This document shows positions 33,103 to 43,903 of a DNA stretch of 64,000 nt, one piece after another. A model generated the notes under the pieces. It saw nothing but the letters and a program-made list of their open reading frames with translations, was not told the DNA's origin and searched no databases. The stretch is from assembly GCF_052857255.1 (NCBI RefSeq), contig NW_027526485.1, positions 1,116,001-1,180,000 on the forward strand. Reading direction: 5' to 3'. Position numbers and translations under genes: made by a program. How positions within the stretch are numbered: position 1 is the stretch's first letter; every line of letters begins with the position of its first letter. The DNA comes from Amblyomma americanum (taxonomy: Eukaryota; Arthropoda; Arachnida; Ixodida; Ixodidae).

Positions 33103-35050
33103 ATATGGGCAGCTTTGGTAGTCCAAAAATTATGCTTAGTCTATGAAGGATATTGTAGTAAAGTGTTTCTGATAAGACAAGCTGGAGCCCTATAAAGTGC
33201 ATCAAAATTGCAGGGCAAATGGTTGCTATTGGACTTTGCCTCTATAAAAATTCTGCTACCATATCTGGACTCCATCCCACGATCTTAAGCTTTTCTACTA
33301 CTTGACATACACGGACAAAATTTAGCGCTGAGGATAGTAGTTAGGCAAGACAACTGCACATATTAACTAGCCTGCACTCTTTCTACCTTCCTTCGATCCA
33401 TCTTTTCTTTCCGGGAAGTATTTACTCATGAAAGAGATGACTAAAATCAATGATTTGCAAACTGACCAGCACATGCTCATAGCAAATGCACCCTTGAGTT
33501 AATTTTTAATCTGTGATCTGGTTTGGCTCCACTGCGCAGCAAATTTAGCGAAGTATAGCCAAATTTTTGAGGGACTAAAGTTTTTCATGTATTTCTGCCA
33601 TGTTAATATGAAAATTTGCAGTGTAGACTATGGCAAAGTGGAAATTCACAGATCCTTTTAGTGTTAATTTATTCCCGCCATGTCACCATAGGCAATGATC
33701 AAGACAAAACCTCATTTCCCCCAGCCATATGTTTCCTTTCCTGTACATTGAAATTTTAATGAAAGTATGTATAAACGCGATGATGATGCCTTCATTTTAT
33801 GTTTTGTGCTTTCCAATGCGAAAGTGGTCCGTCGATGCGCTTTACCATTTGTTACATTGTAAGAATGACTGTGAAGGAAACTTTCTATGCAGAATTTGCC
33901 ATATCAAACGCCACCTTCAGCACGTATTCGTCGACTGAGTACAAATATGCAGTACCAGCTAGCTTACAGTACATTACCATTCATACTAGAAAATACATAT
34001 GTTACATGATGAGACGTCATTGTGCATCTTATTACCCGCTCAGCACTTCAGAAAGCATCAAATTACGATAAATAAAATGACCTTCCTGGTGGCGCAGTTG
34101 GGCCTTCCAAAATTTTAACCAATTACAACTTCACTGCAAACTACTGTACACAGAAGTGACCTGAAAATTTTTTTGTGAGCATATTTATTGTTTTTTCTCA
34201 CAATTATTTATTGCAGACAACTTGATTTATGAAGTTTTTTTGAGGAACCTAGTGTACATTATTAAGAAGCCACAACTGTTTATAATATTTATTTTGCATA
34301 CAGCAGAAACAGATCATTGTTTCGCTGCTGTCTTTATAACTTTTCCTTTATTTTTTGTTCACATCTATGTCATTGCTTCGCAATGCCATTACCTTGATAT
34401 GCCATTGCCAGCCTTATTCTAATATTCTTGATGGTTTGAAGGAGACTGCACATTGCAAATCTAGAAACTCACTGAAACACCCAGGTTAGGGAAGTAAATA
34501 CTTAGGTATAATATATAGTTTGGCGCCAGCAGCTCTCGAGAAATATGGCTAGCTGTCTTGCGATCTATGACAGTGTAGCGGCACTAAATTGCCATCATAA
34601 GTGTTGCGCCGTCTCGGCTTGCAACACGCGCTAGCTCCGGCTGCGCGGAGCCACGCGCTATGGAAAATAAGAGCAGTTTCACACCTGGTTCTTAGCTTAT
34701 TTTCTTCGTCCGCGTCGCACTCGTCTAATTTGTAGGGGTCTCTACAGTCTCCGCCGCCCTAAACTATATAGAGACGGACCCTCCAGCACACCTGTCACAG
34801 TGGTTCTCTTGGATAAATTTTAACACATAATATGATTCACATTTCCGTTTTCTATACTGCGTGAACATCACTGAGTACATTCTGAATATAAGGTGTGAAC
34901 TAGCCTCTAAGAACATTAATTTTCATGCAATTGAGTGCTGCAAACTGAGCTGTTCATTCTGCAATTTTGCCATGCTTAGTATGCTTATATTATTTTTTTT
35001 TGTAATAATCTACTTAATCTGATTAGCATCTGCCGAGCAGTGTTTCTAAG
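33103..35050. other. arm sequence without recognised genes
   Basis: AT-rich. At 34570-34750 a GC-rich block (tgtagcggcacta to gggtctctaca) has LTR-like ends and length but no target duplication. It is present in both arms. Confidence 0.35.
34493..34503. other. empty site for the right-arm 156-bp PLE foldback
   Basis: AGGTTAGGGAA occurs once here; in the right arm its complement TTCCCTAACCT is doubled (57963-57973 and 58130-58140) around the insertion. Confidence 0.9.
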
Positions 35051-35061
35051 CACCTCATGCT

Positions 35062-35435
35062 ATTATAGGAGCAATGAATAACTGCGCAAAAAGGATGGGA
35101 CAAGAGAGAAGAATCATACAAAAAGAGCGTGAAGTTATCGAAGCCTTAAAAATCACGAGATTAGGGCCTGACAAATGTGTTAGCCAGGCTTCCATACACC
35201 TGTACCGCGAGGGGTTGGAGATTCTTGGTTTGACGTGATGATTATGGCTTTTGTCTTTGCGGTTGGTGCGCATGCGCTTTGTTGCCGAAGGAAGGAGGCG
35301 TTGGTGCAATAAACCAGTTGTTAGTCTGCGCTTGCCTCGTGTGATTCTTCTCTCTTGTCCCGTCCTTTTGGCGCAGTTATTCATTGTCTCCATAATTTCG
35401 TACCAACTAGCCCCTCACCGCACTCTTTTAGATTA
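35062..35435 (+). mobile_element. PLE-derived foldback insertion, 374 bp
   Basis: Flanked by 11-bp duplications CACCTCATGCT (35051-35061 and 35436-35446). The left end (35062-35118) is a 57-bp inverted copy of 35340-35396. Between them is the very end of a PLE ORF (EVIEALKITRLGPDKCVSQA then SIHLYREGLEILGLT, 35129-35236) and its 3' UTR. After the right arm comes a 39-base tail beginning TTCGTACCAACTAGCCCC. Both duplication arms carry it (57022-57395), so it predates them. Confidence 0.85.
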
Positions 35436-35935
35436 CACCTCATGCTGCAGTGAAAGTAGCAGTAATCATCTGCGCCACCCCAAGTGGCATCCTATCCATT
35501 TCTGTTCATCTGTTGTTTTTGTTCAGTTGCTGGGCTATCATTGCGGCATATTTAACACACAAATTTTGTCAGCTCTGATTGCTCATTAAAATTTTGAGTA
35601 GTGGAGTACACGTCTTGTTGACAACTAGAAAAGACTGAAAAATCACAGCTGAATTGAGATCATGCTACAGATTTCTGAATTATTATTCTGTGCATTGACT
35701 TAATGGCTTACCGTGTCAACTGTTGACGAAGATATGACCGTTATGTAACATCTTTGCGGAGAGTTAGTGCATGATCCTGCAAACTGCCCGGATTCTGCAA
35801 ATAGTATGCAAAATGATTTCCTTACCCCATACAAAGCAAGCACAGTTAACAAAATTTGCACTTTGGCGTTTGAGCGAGGAGCTTGCTACAAATTGGTGTT
35901 TCAGTCAATCTAACATCCTAAATGATCGTAGGCAA

Positions 35936-36912
35936 GCCCAACTTGGGCGGCCCCTGTGATACCCCAGTGGATGCCACAAGGGCTCTGCACGGGCTATACA
36001 AGCTGGGCTGAGGCCCTATAATACACGCATAGGGTCTCGGTGAAGTAGCTGGGCTGCCTGCAGAAAGAACGCGGGCAGGCCCAACTTGCATGGCCCACTT
36101 AATACCCTTGCGGGTCTCACATGGGTCCTGGAGGGGCAAACCGGTGCATGTTTCCATGTAATACACATACATGGCGCTTTGGTAGGTATATGCTTGGGCT
36201 AACTTGGTGTGGACCAGCGCTATGGGATGATAGGCGGAATGCCGAAGTTGGGCTTTCCCCTAGTTTTCCTGCACTGAGCCCAACTCGTTTTCAAGTTTGA
36301 ATTGTTGCTGGCAAGGGACATATGCGGGCTGAACTTGGCAGCATGGCTCACATTGCCCCATAATTACCAATATGGGGCCCTAGTTGGCTTCTCATGGGCC
36401 AGCCCAAATTGTCTGCCCACATGATGCCCACAAGGGTCCAAGCTGGGCACAAGATGGGCTGTCCAAATTAGGGCTGCCCGTCATGTTTCTCTGTATAGCC
36501 CAGTTCTGCATCAAATCAGCCCGATCATAGCCGCTTAAGGCCCCATTCGGGTTCTTTTGGGGATGAAAACAAGTTTAGCCCCTTTAAAGCCCATGTTGGA
36601 CCAATTGTGGTGATAGGCGGGCTGCCCAAGTTGGGCTTGGCCCCAGTTTTCTTGCACTGAGCCCAACTCGTTTTCAAGTTTGCCCTAATGTTGCCGGGAA
36701 GGAACCTGTGCGGGCTGAACTTGGCAGCTTGGGCTCACATTGCCCCAAAATTACCAATATGGGGCCCTAATTGGCTTGTCATGGGCCAGCCCAAATTGTC
36801 ATTGCCCACATGATGCCCGCAAGGGTCCAAGCTGGGTTAAAAATGGGTTTCCCAAGCCCACGATGCCCACATGGGGCCCAGATGGGCCCTAAACGCTGTG
36901 CTACTTGGGTCG
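35936..36912. repeat. GGGCCC-rich repeat block (left arm)
   Basis: Dense GCCCAACTTGGGC, GGGCCC and GCAAGGGTCCAAGCTGGG words. Two long sub-units repeat directly: AAACTAGGGG/TGGGCTTGGCCCCAGTT-type segments at about 36240-36480 and 36610-36830 each contain TTTTCTTGCACTGAGCCCA or close variants and AATTACCAATATGGGGCCCT. It ends in TGTGCTACTTGG (36898-36909), the inverse of the start of the 1-545 block. The right-arm counterpart is at 55.55-56.52 kb. Confidence 0.8.
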
Positions 36913-38282
36913 TTATCAGTACGAGGGCAACACTTGTGTGTAACTGGAGCGATCGGTAGCTAAGCAGGCAGCGGTATGTAGAGGACGATTTTTCGAAACC
37001 TGTGTGAGGGGAGGTTGCACCCTGCGAGCAAAGGATATGTGCAATTTCATTCTTTTGTGGTAGGCTCGTGTTTTCTTTTTTTTGCTATCTGAAAGCGAAG
37101 TAATGCTTTGATGCTGAGAAGGTGGATGTTCGTCGTGGCATCGAGCATTCGACGGCACCCGGCGCGCTTGTTTATTCTACCTGCATGCACCTTTTTAGAA
37201 ATGCTGAATTGATTGTAGCGCTGGTAACATTTTTTTATGTCACTGTTAGTTTCAAGCCAAAGGTGCACAACTAATAGGATTGGAAACACACTTCACACGA
37301 TATAAAACAGCCGAAAACAGGAAGCAGTTGTTGAATTGGTCAACAGGATGTCGAGATCCCTTAACTGTGTGCGTGGTGAGGGGTTCCAAATGATATAGCC
37401 ACAATGGTATGGGATTGAATTATCTCTAATCGCCGACTCGACTTGACTGTACTCCCCGACTCCTGCAAATATTCCAGGTTTCGAGCTCCTCGAAGAGCAC
37501 ATGGCCGGTCACTGGCAGTGAGTTCTTCTTTGGTTAAAGCGATATGTGATGATCATGATACTGACAAGTGGCTTGCGACTTGCCTCGAATAACCATTCTC
37601 TTAGCCGACATGAAAGTAGTTTTGTCTGAAATTCGGCCGACATCTGTTTTGTACATCCAATTTCTTACTGACTAAAGCTCAGCGGAAGGACTTTGTATTT
37701 TTATGTTATTAAAGCGCATCGATAGAGTCATACTTCGTTAACAGTCATTATTTTCGGATTAGATTCAGCATCAACCGCTTCAGTTTTTACCAGTACAGCC
37801 ACGTTTCCATGGCACATGCAGAAAAAAATACTCACGGGGGAGAAAAGATGTTCAAATGCGCCCAGAGCATACCGGCGTTTTAGGGTTGAAGGATATGTTA
37901 AAAGCGGAATACGCACTGCGATACTACAGAAGGACAATACAGACGGACAAGCCATTCTCAAGAGGGGCTAGTGCTAGTTCACAGGAGCCTGGATCCGACG
38001 CGGCAATGCTTCATTCTATTTCTTTAGGAAAATGCACCGCCACAAAAGGCAACACGCCGACGTGCTATACCGCTCCTACCGAAATGACCTTTTTATCGGC
38101 TTCGCTGATACACGGCCGTATCACGTGACTCATCAGCACCAGTGGGTTCAATACGTGCTGTTATCTAATACAGTGAAGAAAAGGTAACATGAAAATAATA
38201 TATATTATCAAGGTTTCTTCGGTGCAATAAAAACAAGCGCCCCTTTTATCTTTGGTTGCTTTCTTCAGGCTTCGAACGCAGT
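36913..38282. other. arm sequence without recognised genes
   Basis: No supported coding. Both arms hold it (54.17-55.54 kb in the right arm). Confidence 0.35.
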
Positions 38283-38293
38283 AAGTTCAGCTT
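38283..38293. repeat. PLE target-site duplication, left
   Basis: AAGTTCAGCTT; repeated at 40352-40362. The right arm holds the unoccupied site (complement AAGCCGAACTT, one difference) at 54162-54172. Confidence 0.92.
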
Positions 38294-38494
38294 TGACATT
38301 TTCAGAAGCGCTAAAACACCGAGGACGCAGAGGGAACAGACAGGGACGAGCGCTACTTCCAACTGTTTATTTCGTAAAACCGCAAGTGCTTTAAACAGTT
38401 CTCGAACGCTTTTATGACACGGCAGTAAACTACACGTGCGAGAATACACAGTATAGCTACCGAGACTAAAAGAACCAAGGAGATAAGTGCACGA

Positions 38495-39751
38495 TTACGT
38501 TGATACCCTGAGGAAGGCAAGTTCTTTTTTTGACAATGAAATGGACGGTGAGCTTACACAAGTGCTACCCAGTGATGCTATGTTCTGTGCTTCTATAATC
38601 TCTCGGGTTAGTTGATCACGACTACGTCCGATGATGTGGCACTGATTTAACAATGGAGCACAATTGCGGCACTTACTGCAGTGAATGGCTAGGTTGCTTC
38701 CGAAGGAATTTTTAACATTGTTGTTGTGCTGGCGTAGCCGGTCATTGAGACAACAGCCCGTTTGCCGAACATACTTTTTGCCACAAGATAGAGGGATGCA
38801 GTACACAACACAGTCTACACAGTCCACGTACGCTGTTTGGTGTTTGGTACCACATAATTGTTTGACAGAAGAGTAGGGTTTCGTCAGCTTGCAAAGCTTG
38901 TTTAGCTTGTTAGGGGCCGTGAAAACAACTCTAACATCTGCTTTCTGCGCTACCTTTTTTGGGTTGTGTGAAACAGTGTGCACGTAAGGGAGCACAGCAA
39001 CCTTTTTTCTCTCACTAGACTTATTTGCGATTTCGTCGCGACCGTTCAGGTTCCTAAGGACGCGTTCTGCTACCGAGATCTGAAGTGGAACCGGGTAACC
39101 AGCGGCGGATGACCGGTTCACTTGTTTATGAAAACTACGGGGCATGCAGTGGTGGCAAGATTTCGTCAACGCATTCCTGAAACAAAGTGCAATCACTCCT
39201 CGCTTAACCAGCTTAGAGTGGGCGGAGCGGAAAGCTAAGAGGGGTTTATTGCCGCGAGGTTCGTAGCTCCAGCAAACGTGGTTGTCGGTGAGTGAGAAGT
39301 TTATATCAAGGAAGCGGATTTCCCCGCCAGATGGTAGTTCATGGGTTAGTTTTAGTGGGCTGAGATTATTCTGGAAGGCTACTAAAGTCTGGCTAGCTTC
39401 GTGTTGAAGGGATTTCTGGTCACAGTCAATAAAAACTAAAAAATCATCCACAAATCTAAACACCTTAAAATCCTTTGACCCCTCCAGGTACCGCTGGAGG
39501 GCTCTGTCATGGTAGCTTAAAAACAGATCGCTGAGCACCGGTGCTATACAGGAGCCTATACATACACCTTCCTTTTGTAGGAAGGGTTGGTTGTTCCAGG
39601 AAATAAAAGTATTTTTCAGGTAAAACTGCAAAAGTTCAAGAAAGCCACTACATGAAACCCCGGCATCATTTTGTAAGGGGACAACACCGAAGTGGTCGAT
39701 GCTGTCTTGAACATATTCTAGTAAAGAAGCATGTGGCAGTGAGTCAAACAA
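38495..39751 (-). CDS. PLE reverse transcriptase (C-terminal part) plus GIY-YIG endonuclease
   Basis: 418 codons, 5'-truncated. It starts inside the RT (MFDSLPHASLLEYVQDSIDH). RT motifs follow: GVCIGSCIAPVLSDLFL, then catalytic FRFVDDFLVF at about residues 96-105 and the LPSGGEIRFLDINFSL region. A connector (LAFRSAHSKLVKRGVI) leads to GIY-YIG from about residue 308: VVYCIPLSCGKKYVRQTG, LNDRLRQHNNNVKN, HCSKCRNC and the helix LTREIIEAQNIASL. Where the second copy has GQTG this one has RQTG, a possible loss of a conserved glycine. It ends LRVST at 38495-38497. PLEs use this endonuclease plus RT for target-primed copying. Confidence 0.9.
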   Translation of the reverse strand: MFDSLPHASLLEYVQDSIDHFGVVPLQNDAGVSCSGFLELLQFYLKNTFISWNNQPFLQKEGVCIGSCIAPVLSDLFLSYHDRALQRYLEGSKDFKVFRFVDDFLVFIDCDQKSLQHEASQTLVAFQNNLSPLKLTHELPSGGEIRFLDINFSLTDNHVCWSYEPRGNKPLLAFRSAHSKLVKRGVIALCFRNALTKSCHHCMPRSFHKQVNRSSAAGYPVPLQISVAERVLRNLNGRDEIANKSSERKKVAVLPYVHTVSHNPKKVAQKADVRVVFTAPNKLNKLCKLTKPYSSVKQLCGTKHQTAYVDCVDCVVYCIPLSCGKKYVRQTGCCLNDRLRQHNNNVKNSFGSNLAIHCSKCRNCAPLLNQCHIIGRSRDQLTREIIEAQNIASLGSTCVSSPSISLSKKELAFLRVST

Positions 39752-39781
39752 TTATGTGGTACCAAACATCAAACAGCGTAC

Positions 39782-40114
39782 GTGGACTGTGTAGACTGTG
39801 TTGTGTACTGCATCCCTCTATCTTGTGGCAAAAAGTATGTTGGGCAAACGGGCTGTTGTCTCAATGACCGGCTACGCCAGCACAACAACAATGTTAAAAA
39901 TTCCTTCGGAAGCAACCTAGCCATTCACTGCAGTAAGTGCCGCAATTGTGCTCCATTGTTAAATCAGTGCCACATCATCGGACGTAGTCGTGATCAACTA
40001 ACCCGAGAGATTATAGAAGCACAGAACATAGCATCACTGGGTAGCCCTTGTGTAAGCTCACCGTCCATTTCATTGTCAAAAAAAGAACTTGCCTTCCTCA
40101 GGGTATCAACGTAA
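39782..40114 (+). CDS. PLE GIY-YIG endonuclease, partial second copy
   Basis: About 110 codons identical in content to the end of the minus-strand ORF, with YVGQTG intact and SLGSPCV for SLGSTCV. It has no RT because the copy begins within the connector. Translation could run from the joint, but it is a truncated product. Confidence 0.85.
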   Translation: MDCVDCVVYCIPLSCGKKYVGQTGCCLNDRLRQHNNNVKNSFGSNLAIHCSKCRNCAPLLNQCHIIGRSRDQLTREIIEAQNIASLGSPCVSSPSISLSKKELAFLRVST

Positions 40115-40377
40115 TCGTGCACTTATCTCCTTGGTTCTTTTAGTCTCGGTAGCTATACTGTGCATTCTCGCACGTGTAGTTTACTGCCGTGTCATAAAAG
40201 CGTTCGCGAACTGTTTAAAGCACTTGCGGTTTTACGAAATAAACAGTTGGAAGTAGCGCTCGTCCCTGTCTGTTCCCTCTGCGTCCTCGGTGTTTTAGCG
40301 CTTCTGAAAATGTCAAATCTGCACCAACTAGCCCGATCCGCTACCCTTCTGAAGTTCAGCTTCAAACGTCTGTTATG

Positions 40378-40612
40378 ATTTATGGTTTAGGAGGTTTAAC
40401 GTCCCAAAGTGACTGAGGTTATGAGAGACGCCGTAGTGAAGGGCTCACGAATTTTTGACCACCTGGGGTTCTTTAACGTGCACTGACATCGCACAGTACA
40501 CGGACCTCTAGAATTTCGCCTGCATCGAAATTCGACAGCCGCGGCAGGGATCGAACCCGCGTCTTTTGGACCAGCAGGCGAGCGCCATAACCACTCAGCC
40601 ACCGCGGCGGCT
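40378..40612 (-). mobile_element. tRNA-derived SINE, inverted (left arm)
   Basis: On the minus strand, the head GCCGCCGCGGTGGCTGAGTG, GGTTATGGCGCTCGCC and GGGTTCGATCCC (B box) lies at about 40540-40612, and the body CAGTGCACGTTAAAGAACCC at about 40470. It ends near 40,378 in AAACCATAAATCATAAC. The right arm keeps only the body (54005-54150) because a deletion took the head. Confidence 0.85.
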
Positions 40613-43420
40613 CCAAACGTCGCTTAATCACTGTCCATTGCAAATAACTGTGGCTTTCCGAAGCGCATGGAGCTTGTGCTATTCCGTACAGGACAAAGGC
40701 AGAGGCAATCGAATAAATGCTGCACCAACAAACGAAAATAGTTAAGAACAGCTTTGACTTTATTGTTATGTAGTCAAGTTCTCACTCAGGTTTCTCGCTT
40801 AGGTAATAATCCATGACCCATGATTAGAATCCATGATACAGTATCGAGTATCCCGGGCTTGTAACTGATATATTTTTCAGGAGTACAATTCTTTATGGAA
40901 TCGGCTTACGGTATTGAAAGCAGTTTTTTTTACGTATCGCGCCCAGTACTTCATCAAGGAATGCGTGTGCTGAAAGAAAGCATCGCAAGCAGGGAATTTT
41001 ATCAAGAAAGAACTTAACGTGCACTTGTCCCTAGGCATGCGTATAATACAGCGCGGGAATACCGCACCTATGTAAAGAAGACAGACAAGCTACCGCCAGC
41101 AATGTGCAGCTAGTTGCTTAATAGTGGCCCGAAAATCGGTTTTTATCAATATTGAAGAAATAAAAAAATTAGTTCCAATAAATTACATCACTTGAGCTTA
41201 TAAAAGCAATATACTTTAAAGTTTCCTTTTTTTCTGTGGAAGGTGCAGGGCAACAGGCTTGTACAGCATGACCCATTGGCGAAGCGAATTATACTAACGC
41301 TTCACTAGCATTTTCCAGGCTAGGGTTGTTTGCAAGAAATTTTCGACGAAATTAACGGCTCAGCATGAAAACAAAGTTTAATAACGATATGAACAAAACT
41401 TGTAAAAGTCTTTTGAACAAACTGAGGTGCTGTATTTACAGAGATGGGCCCTTTGGTAAATTTTGGAAATAGCTCAATTAAGGTTAGCCTTCATGCAGCG
41501 TCACATTTCGGTTCTTGTGGACCCCAGTAGGCGGTGACACGTGAAATGCAAAGCAGCATGGGCGTGACCTTGCAGTGGCAGGAGGGGGGAAATTCGAGCC
41601 GTTCGCATTAGCAGGAGTACCCAGCCGCTCCGAAACCGTTACGCGCTCGAGCGGCTTTTAAGTGTCGGGAAGCCCTCAATTCAAGCTGAAGGACCAGGCG
41701 GGACCAGGACACCAAGGAGGAAATTCTGAGGAGACCAGGTGTGAGTACCGCAGCTTTTCACAGCTCACTTACCTTCGCGTCGTTTGGGTTCCACTTGCGG
41801 CCTAGAGCCTTCGAGTTGCTGCGCAATTTTGTAGGAAGAAATAACATCCACAGTTACGAACTGCGTGGAAAAGGCTGCAAAAAACGGAGGAAGAGTCCTG
41901 AGACATGCGTCATCATTTTATTTTATGACTCGTGTTTGAAGTACTCTACCGTCAACTCAATGCATGCTCTAAACCTGTGGCGGCAAGAGTAAGAGAAACA
42001 ATCAAAGCTCTTTCGCGTGCACCCGCTATAATTATCATGTTTAATACCGCCGTCGCCATCGTCCGAACCAGTAAAAGCTTTCCCGCTACTGTGAAGCGCG
42101 TAGTTCGCAAGTGGGACTGCCTGAATCGTTGCACCTATCGGAAATAAAGTGAGAATAAAATTAAAAGCTGACAAATATCGAGTCTTGTAGAAAATAATAA
42201 TTGAGGAGCACGCATACAGTTTTGTAGTGCACCGGTGACTCGAACCTAAGTGATGAATGGGTGCGTAAAACCCGCATTGCTTTAAGGTGTGAAAGTAAAA
42301 GTGCGTTTGTTGATACTACAATAATTGAAGCCGATGTCGAGTGAGCCGCATCAAACCACGCATTTTTTTCTGTTAGGTAAACGCGCCTATGTTTTTCTTT
42401 TCGCTGTGGATGGACAAGAGAAAATTTCATGCTATACAGACGTTTTTATTTCTATAATGTACTGGATCACACCAAGAGTAGAAAAGCCTTTCGATTTGGT
42501 CAACGACTACGTAAGCACTGGGTGGGGTGTTAACATTGGCAATATTAAAACCCAAGTTATTCAGCCATCGCGTGCCAGCTTACACAAATATTGTGCGAAT
42601 AAATGTTGAGACAGGTAAGAACAAGGTTTAAAATGGGGTGTGTTAAGAAGTAACTTCAACGAATGTTATAAGAGATACGCGTTATCTCGAATTGGTTTTC
42701 CTTCCACTTGCGCAATCCAGGAATTTTGAAACCCGCCGAGTCCTATCATTAGCCAAGAATACCTATGCTAGGGTAGTAGTACAGTCCATCCTCACGATAG
42801 CTGAAGTATTGACATCGACATAAGAGAAATAACTAAGGAATGACGATTCTTGTTGGAAGCTCGGCTAACACTGGCTATAACGAATCTGCGGCTATCATGA
42901 AGGAATCACTGGTCCCTATTGTCTTCGCTATGAGGTTGACTGTATTTTCTTTATACCCCAGTGCGATTACGAAAGTAGAAGAAGTGGTTGAGACCAATCT
43001 ATTCAGTATTTTCGGCGGCAACGTAGTTTCTGTTATTTGTTTTCACAGCAATTTAAAAAAAAAGATTGTAGAATATCAAAGAGATCTCGTGCACTATGCG
43101 CTACAGTACTGCAGCCTGCGAAACCGAGTTTTGAATGACTTAACGGGTGTGCTGACCGCGTCGATGTGAGCGCACGCTACTGAATCCAAATTTGTCCACC
43201 AGTGGTATACGCACAAAGAAAAAGTTGCTATGGCAGACTTCAACAACTGAACTGCACCCATTTGGTTTCGCCTTCTCTTTTAGTATATGCGATCGCCGAA
43301 TAAATTCTACGCTGCAGCCGGCTTTACATTTCCTTGCGGTAATTCTTCTTCTATGGTGTCTGAAAAACCGCGAAAAGCGCTCGACAGCAAGTAGCTGGCA
43401 GGTCCGAAACAAACCATGAA
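40613..43420. other. arm sequence without recognised genes
   Basis: Short frames only. Around 42840-42960 the words GGCTATAACGAATCTGC and TATGAGGTTGACTGTAT resemble a Tigger-type end and may be a MITE remnant. Counterpart at 51.65-53.99 kb. Confidence 0.35.
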
Positions 43421-43903
43421 AGTCATGAAGGGGCCCGAGGTAGCCGACGCCGGGTTCGTTTTTTCTGTCTCCGGAGGTCGGAGCCCGTTGCGTTTGGTGG
43501 ATGGTCGGGCATCCCTTCATCAGGGCCGCCCCATTGGGCCATCTTGACGCCCTCCCTGTCCTGGAAGGCAGGCCAGTAATGGAGTCGAGGTATATTAAGG
43601 GTCAGAGCAAAAAACTCGCTGTCCCCATTTCCATCCCAATACCCATCACGCATTTAACCTATCCTCTCCGCTACGTCGCAGGGGAGATCAGGGGAGTATC
43701 CCCGGCCCACTTCCCTTGGGCTTGGGTCGCTACCTAGCTTCCCCCCACCCCCTCATTCTTCGATTTTCGCCACATACGGGTGGTAAAAATAAATCCTTGC
43801 CTTCGGGCCTTTCCATTTGTCTTCAGATGGCATTAAGCATTGTGCACGTTAGTGGTGTAAGCAGGGGCTTATTTGTCAATCTTTTTAGGTTGCCCCAACC
43901 TAA
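43421..43903. repeat. GC-rich unknown repeat at the inner edge of the left arm
   Basis: Pyrimidine-rich, with a frame reading GRYLASPHPLILRFSPHTGG and KSLPSGLSICLQM; the same in the right arm (51165-51650). It looks like a retroelement untranslated region, but I cannot name the family. It ends on the small palindrome TAGGTTGCCCCAACCTA (43886-43902), exactly where arm similarity stops. Confidence 0.45.

Larger units (their letters stand above)
38294..40351 (-). mobile_element. Penelope-like element, inverted composite, 2,058 bp
   Basis: A 5'-truncated minus-strand PLE (38294-39750) joined head-to-head to a shorter plus-strand copy of its 3' part (39743-40315). The inverted arms are 38294-38866 and 39743-40315. 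The joint lies on GTCAAACA, eight bases shared by both partners. After the right arm is a 36-base tail (40316-40351) starting AATCTGCACCAACTAGCCCG, then the 11-bp duplication. The right duplication arm lacks it, so it inserted after the duplication (or on one haplotype). Confidence 0.93.
32870..43903. repeat. left arm of giant inverted duplication
   Basis: Nearly every landmark reappears in reverse order and orientation in 51165-64000. Matching coordinates sum to a constant within blocks: 95,068 for 41074-43903; about 94,524 for 40352-40530; about 92,456 for 34.5-38.29 kb; 92,621 for 33103-34490; and 96,870 for 32870-33100. The steps mark indels. By eye the arms differ at only a few positions per few hundred bases. 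The left side ends here at 32,870 only because the right arm leaves the window. Confidence 0.95.

Noticed and set aside
34570..34750. Solo LTR (TGTAGCGGC to GTCTCTACA)
   Set aside because: Ends and composition fit, but no target duplication and no related internal sequence were found.
43421..43740. Repeated Pro-rich ORF (RYLASPHPLILRFSPHTGG) as a gene present in both arms
   Set aside because: Pyrimidine-rich retroelement-like untranslated sequence; the frames differ, have no domain, and are duplicated only because of the inverted duplication.
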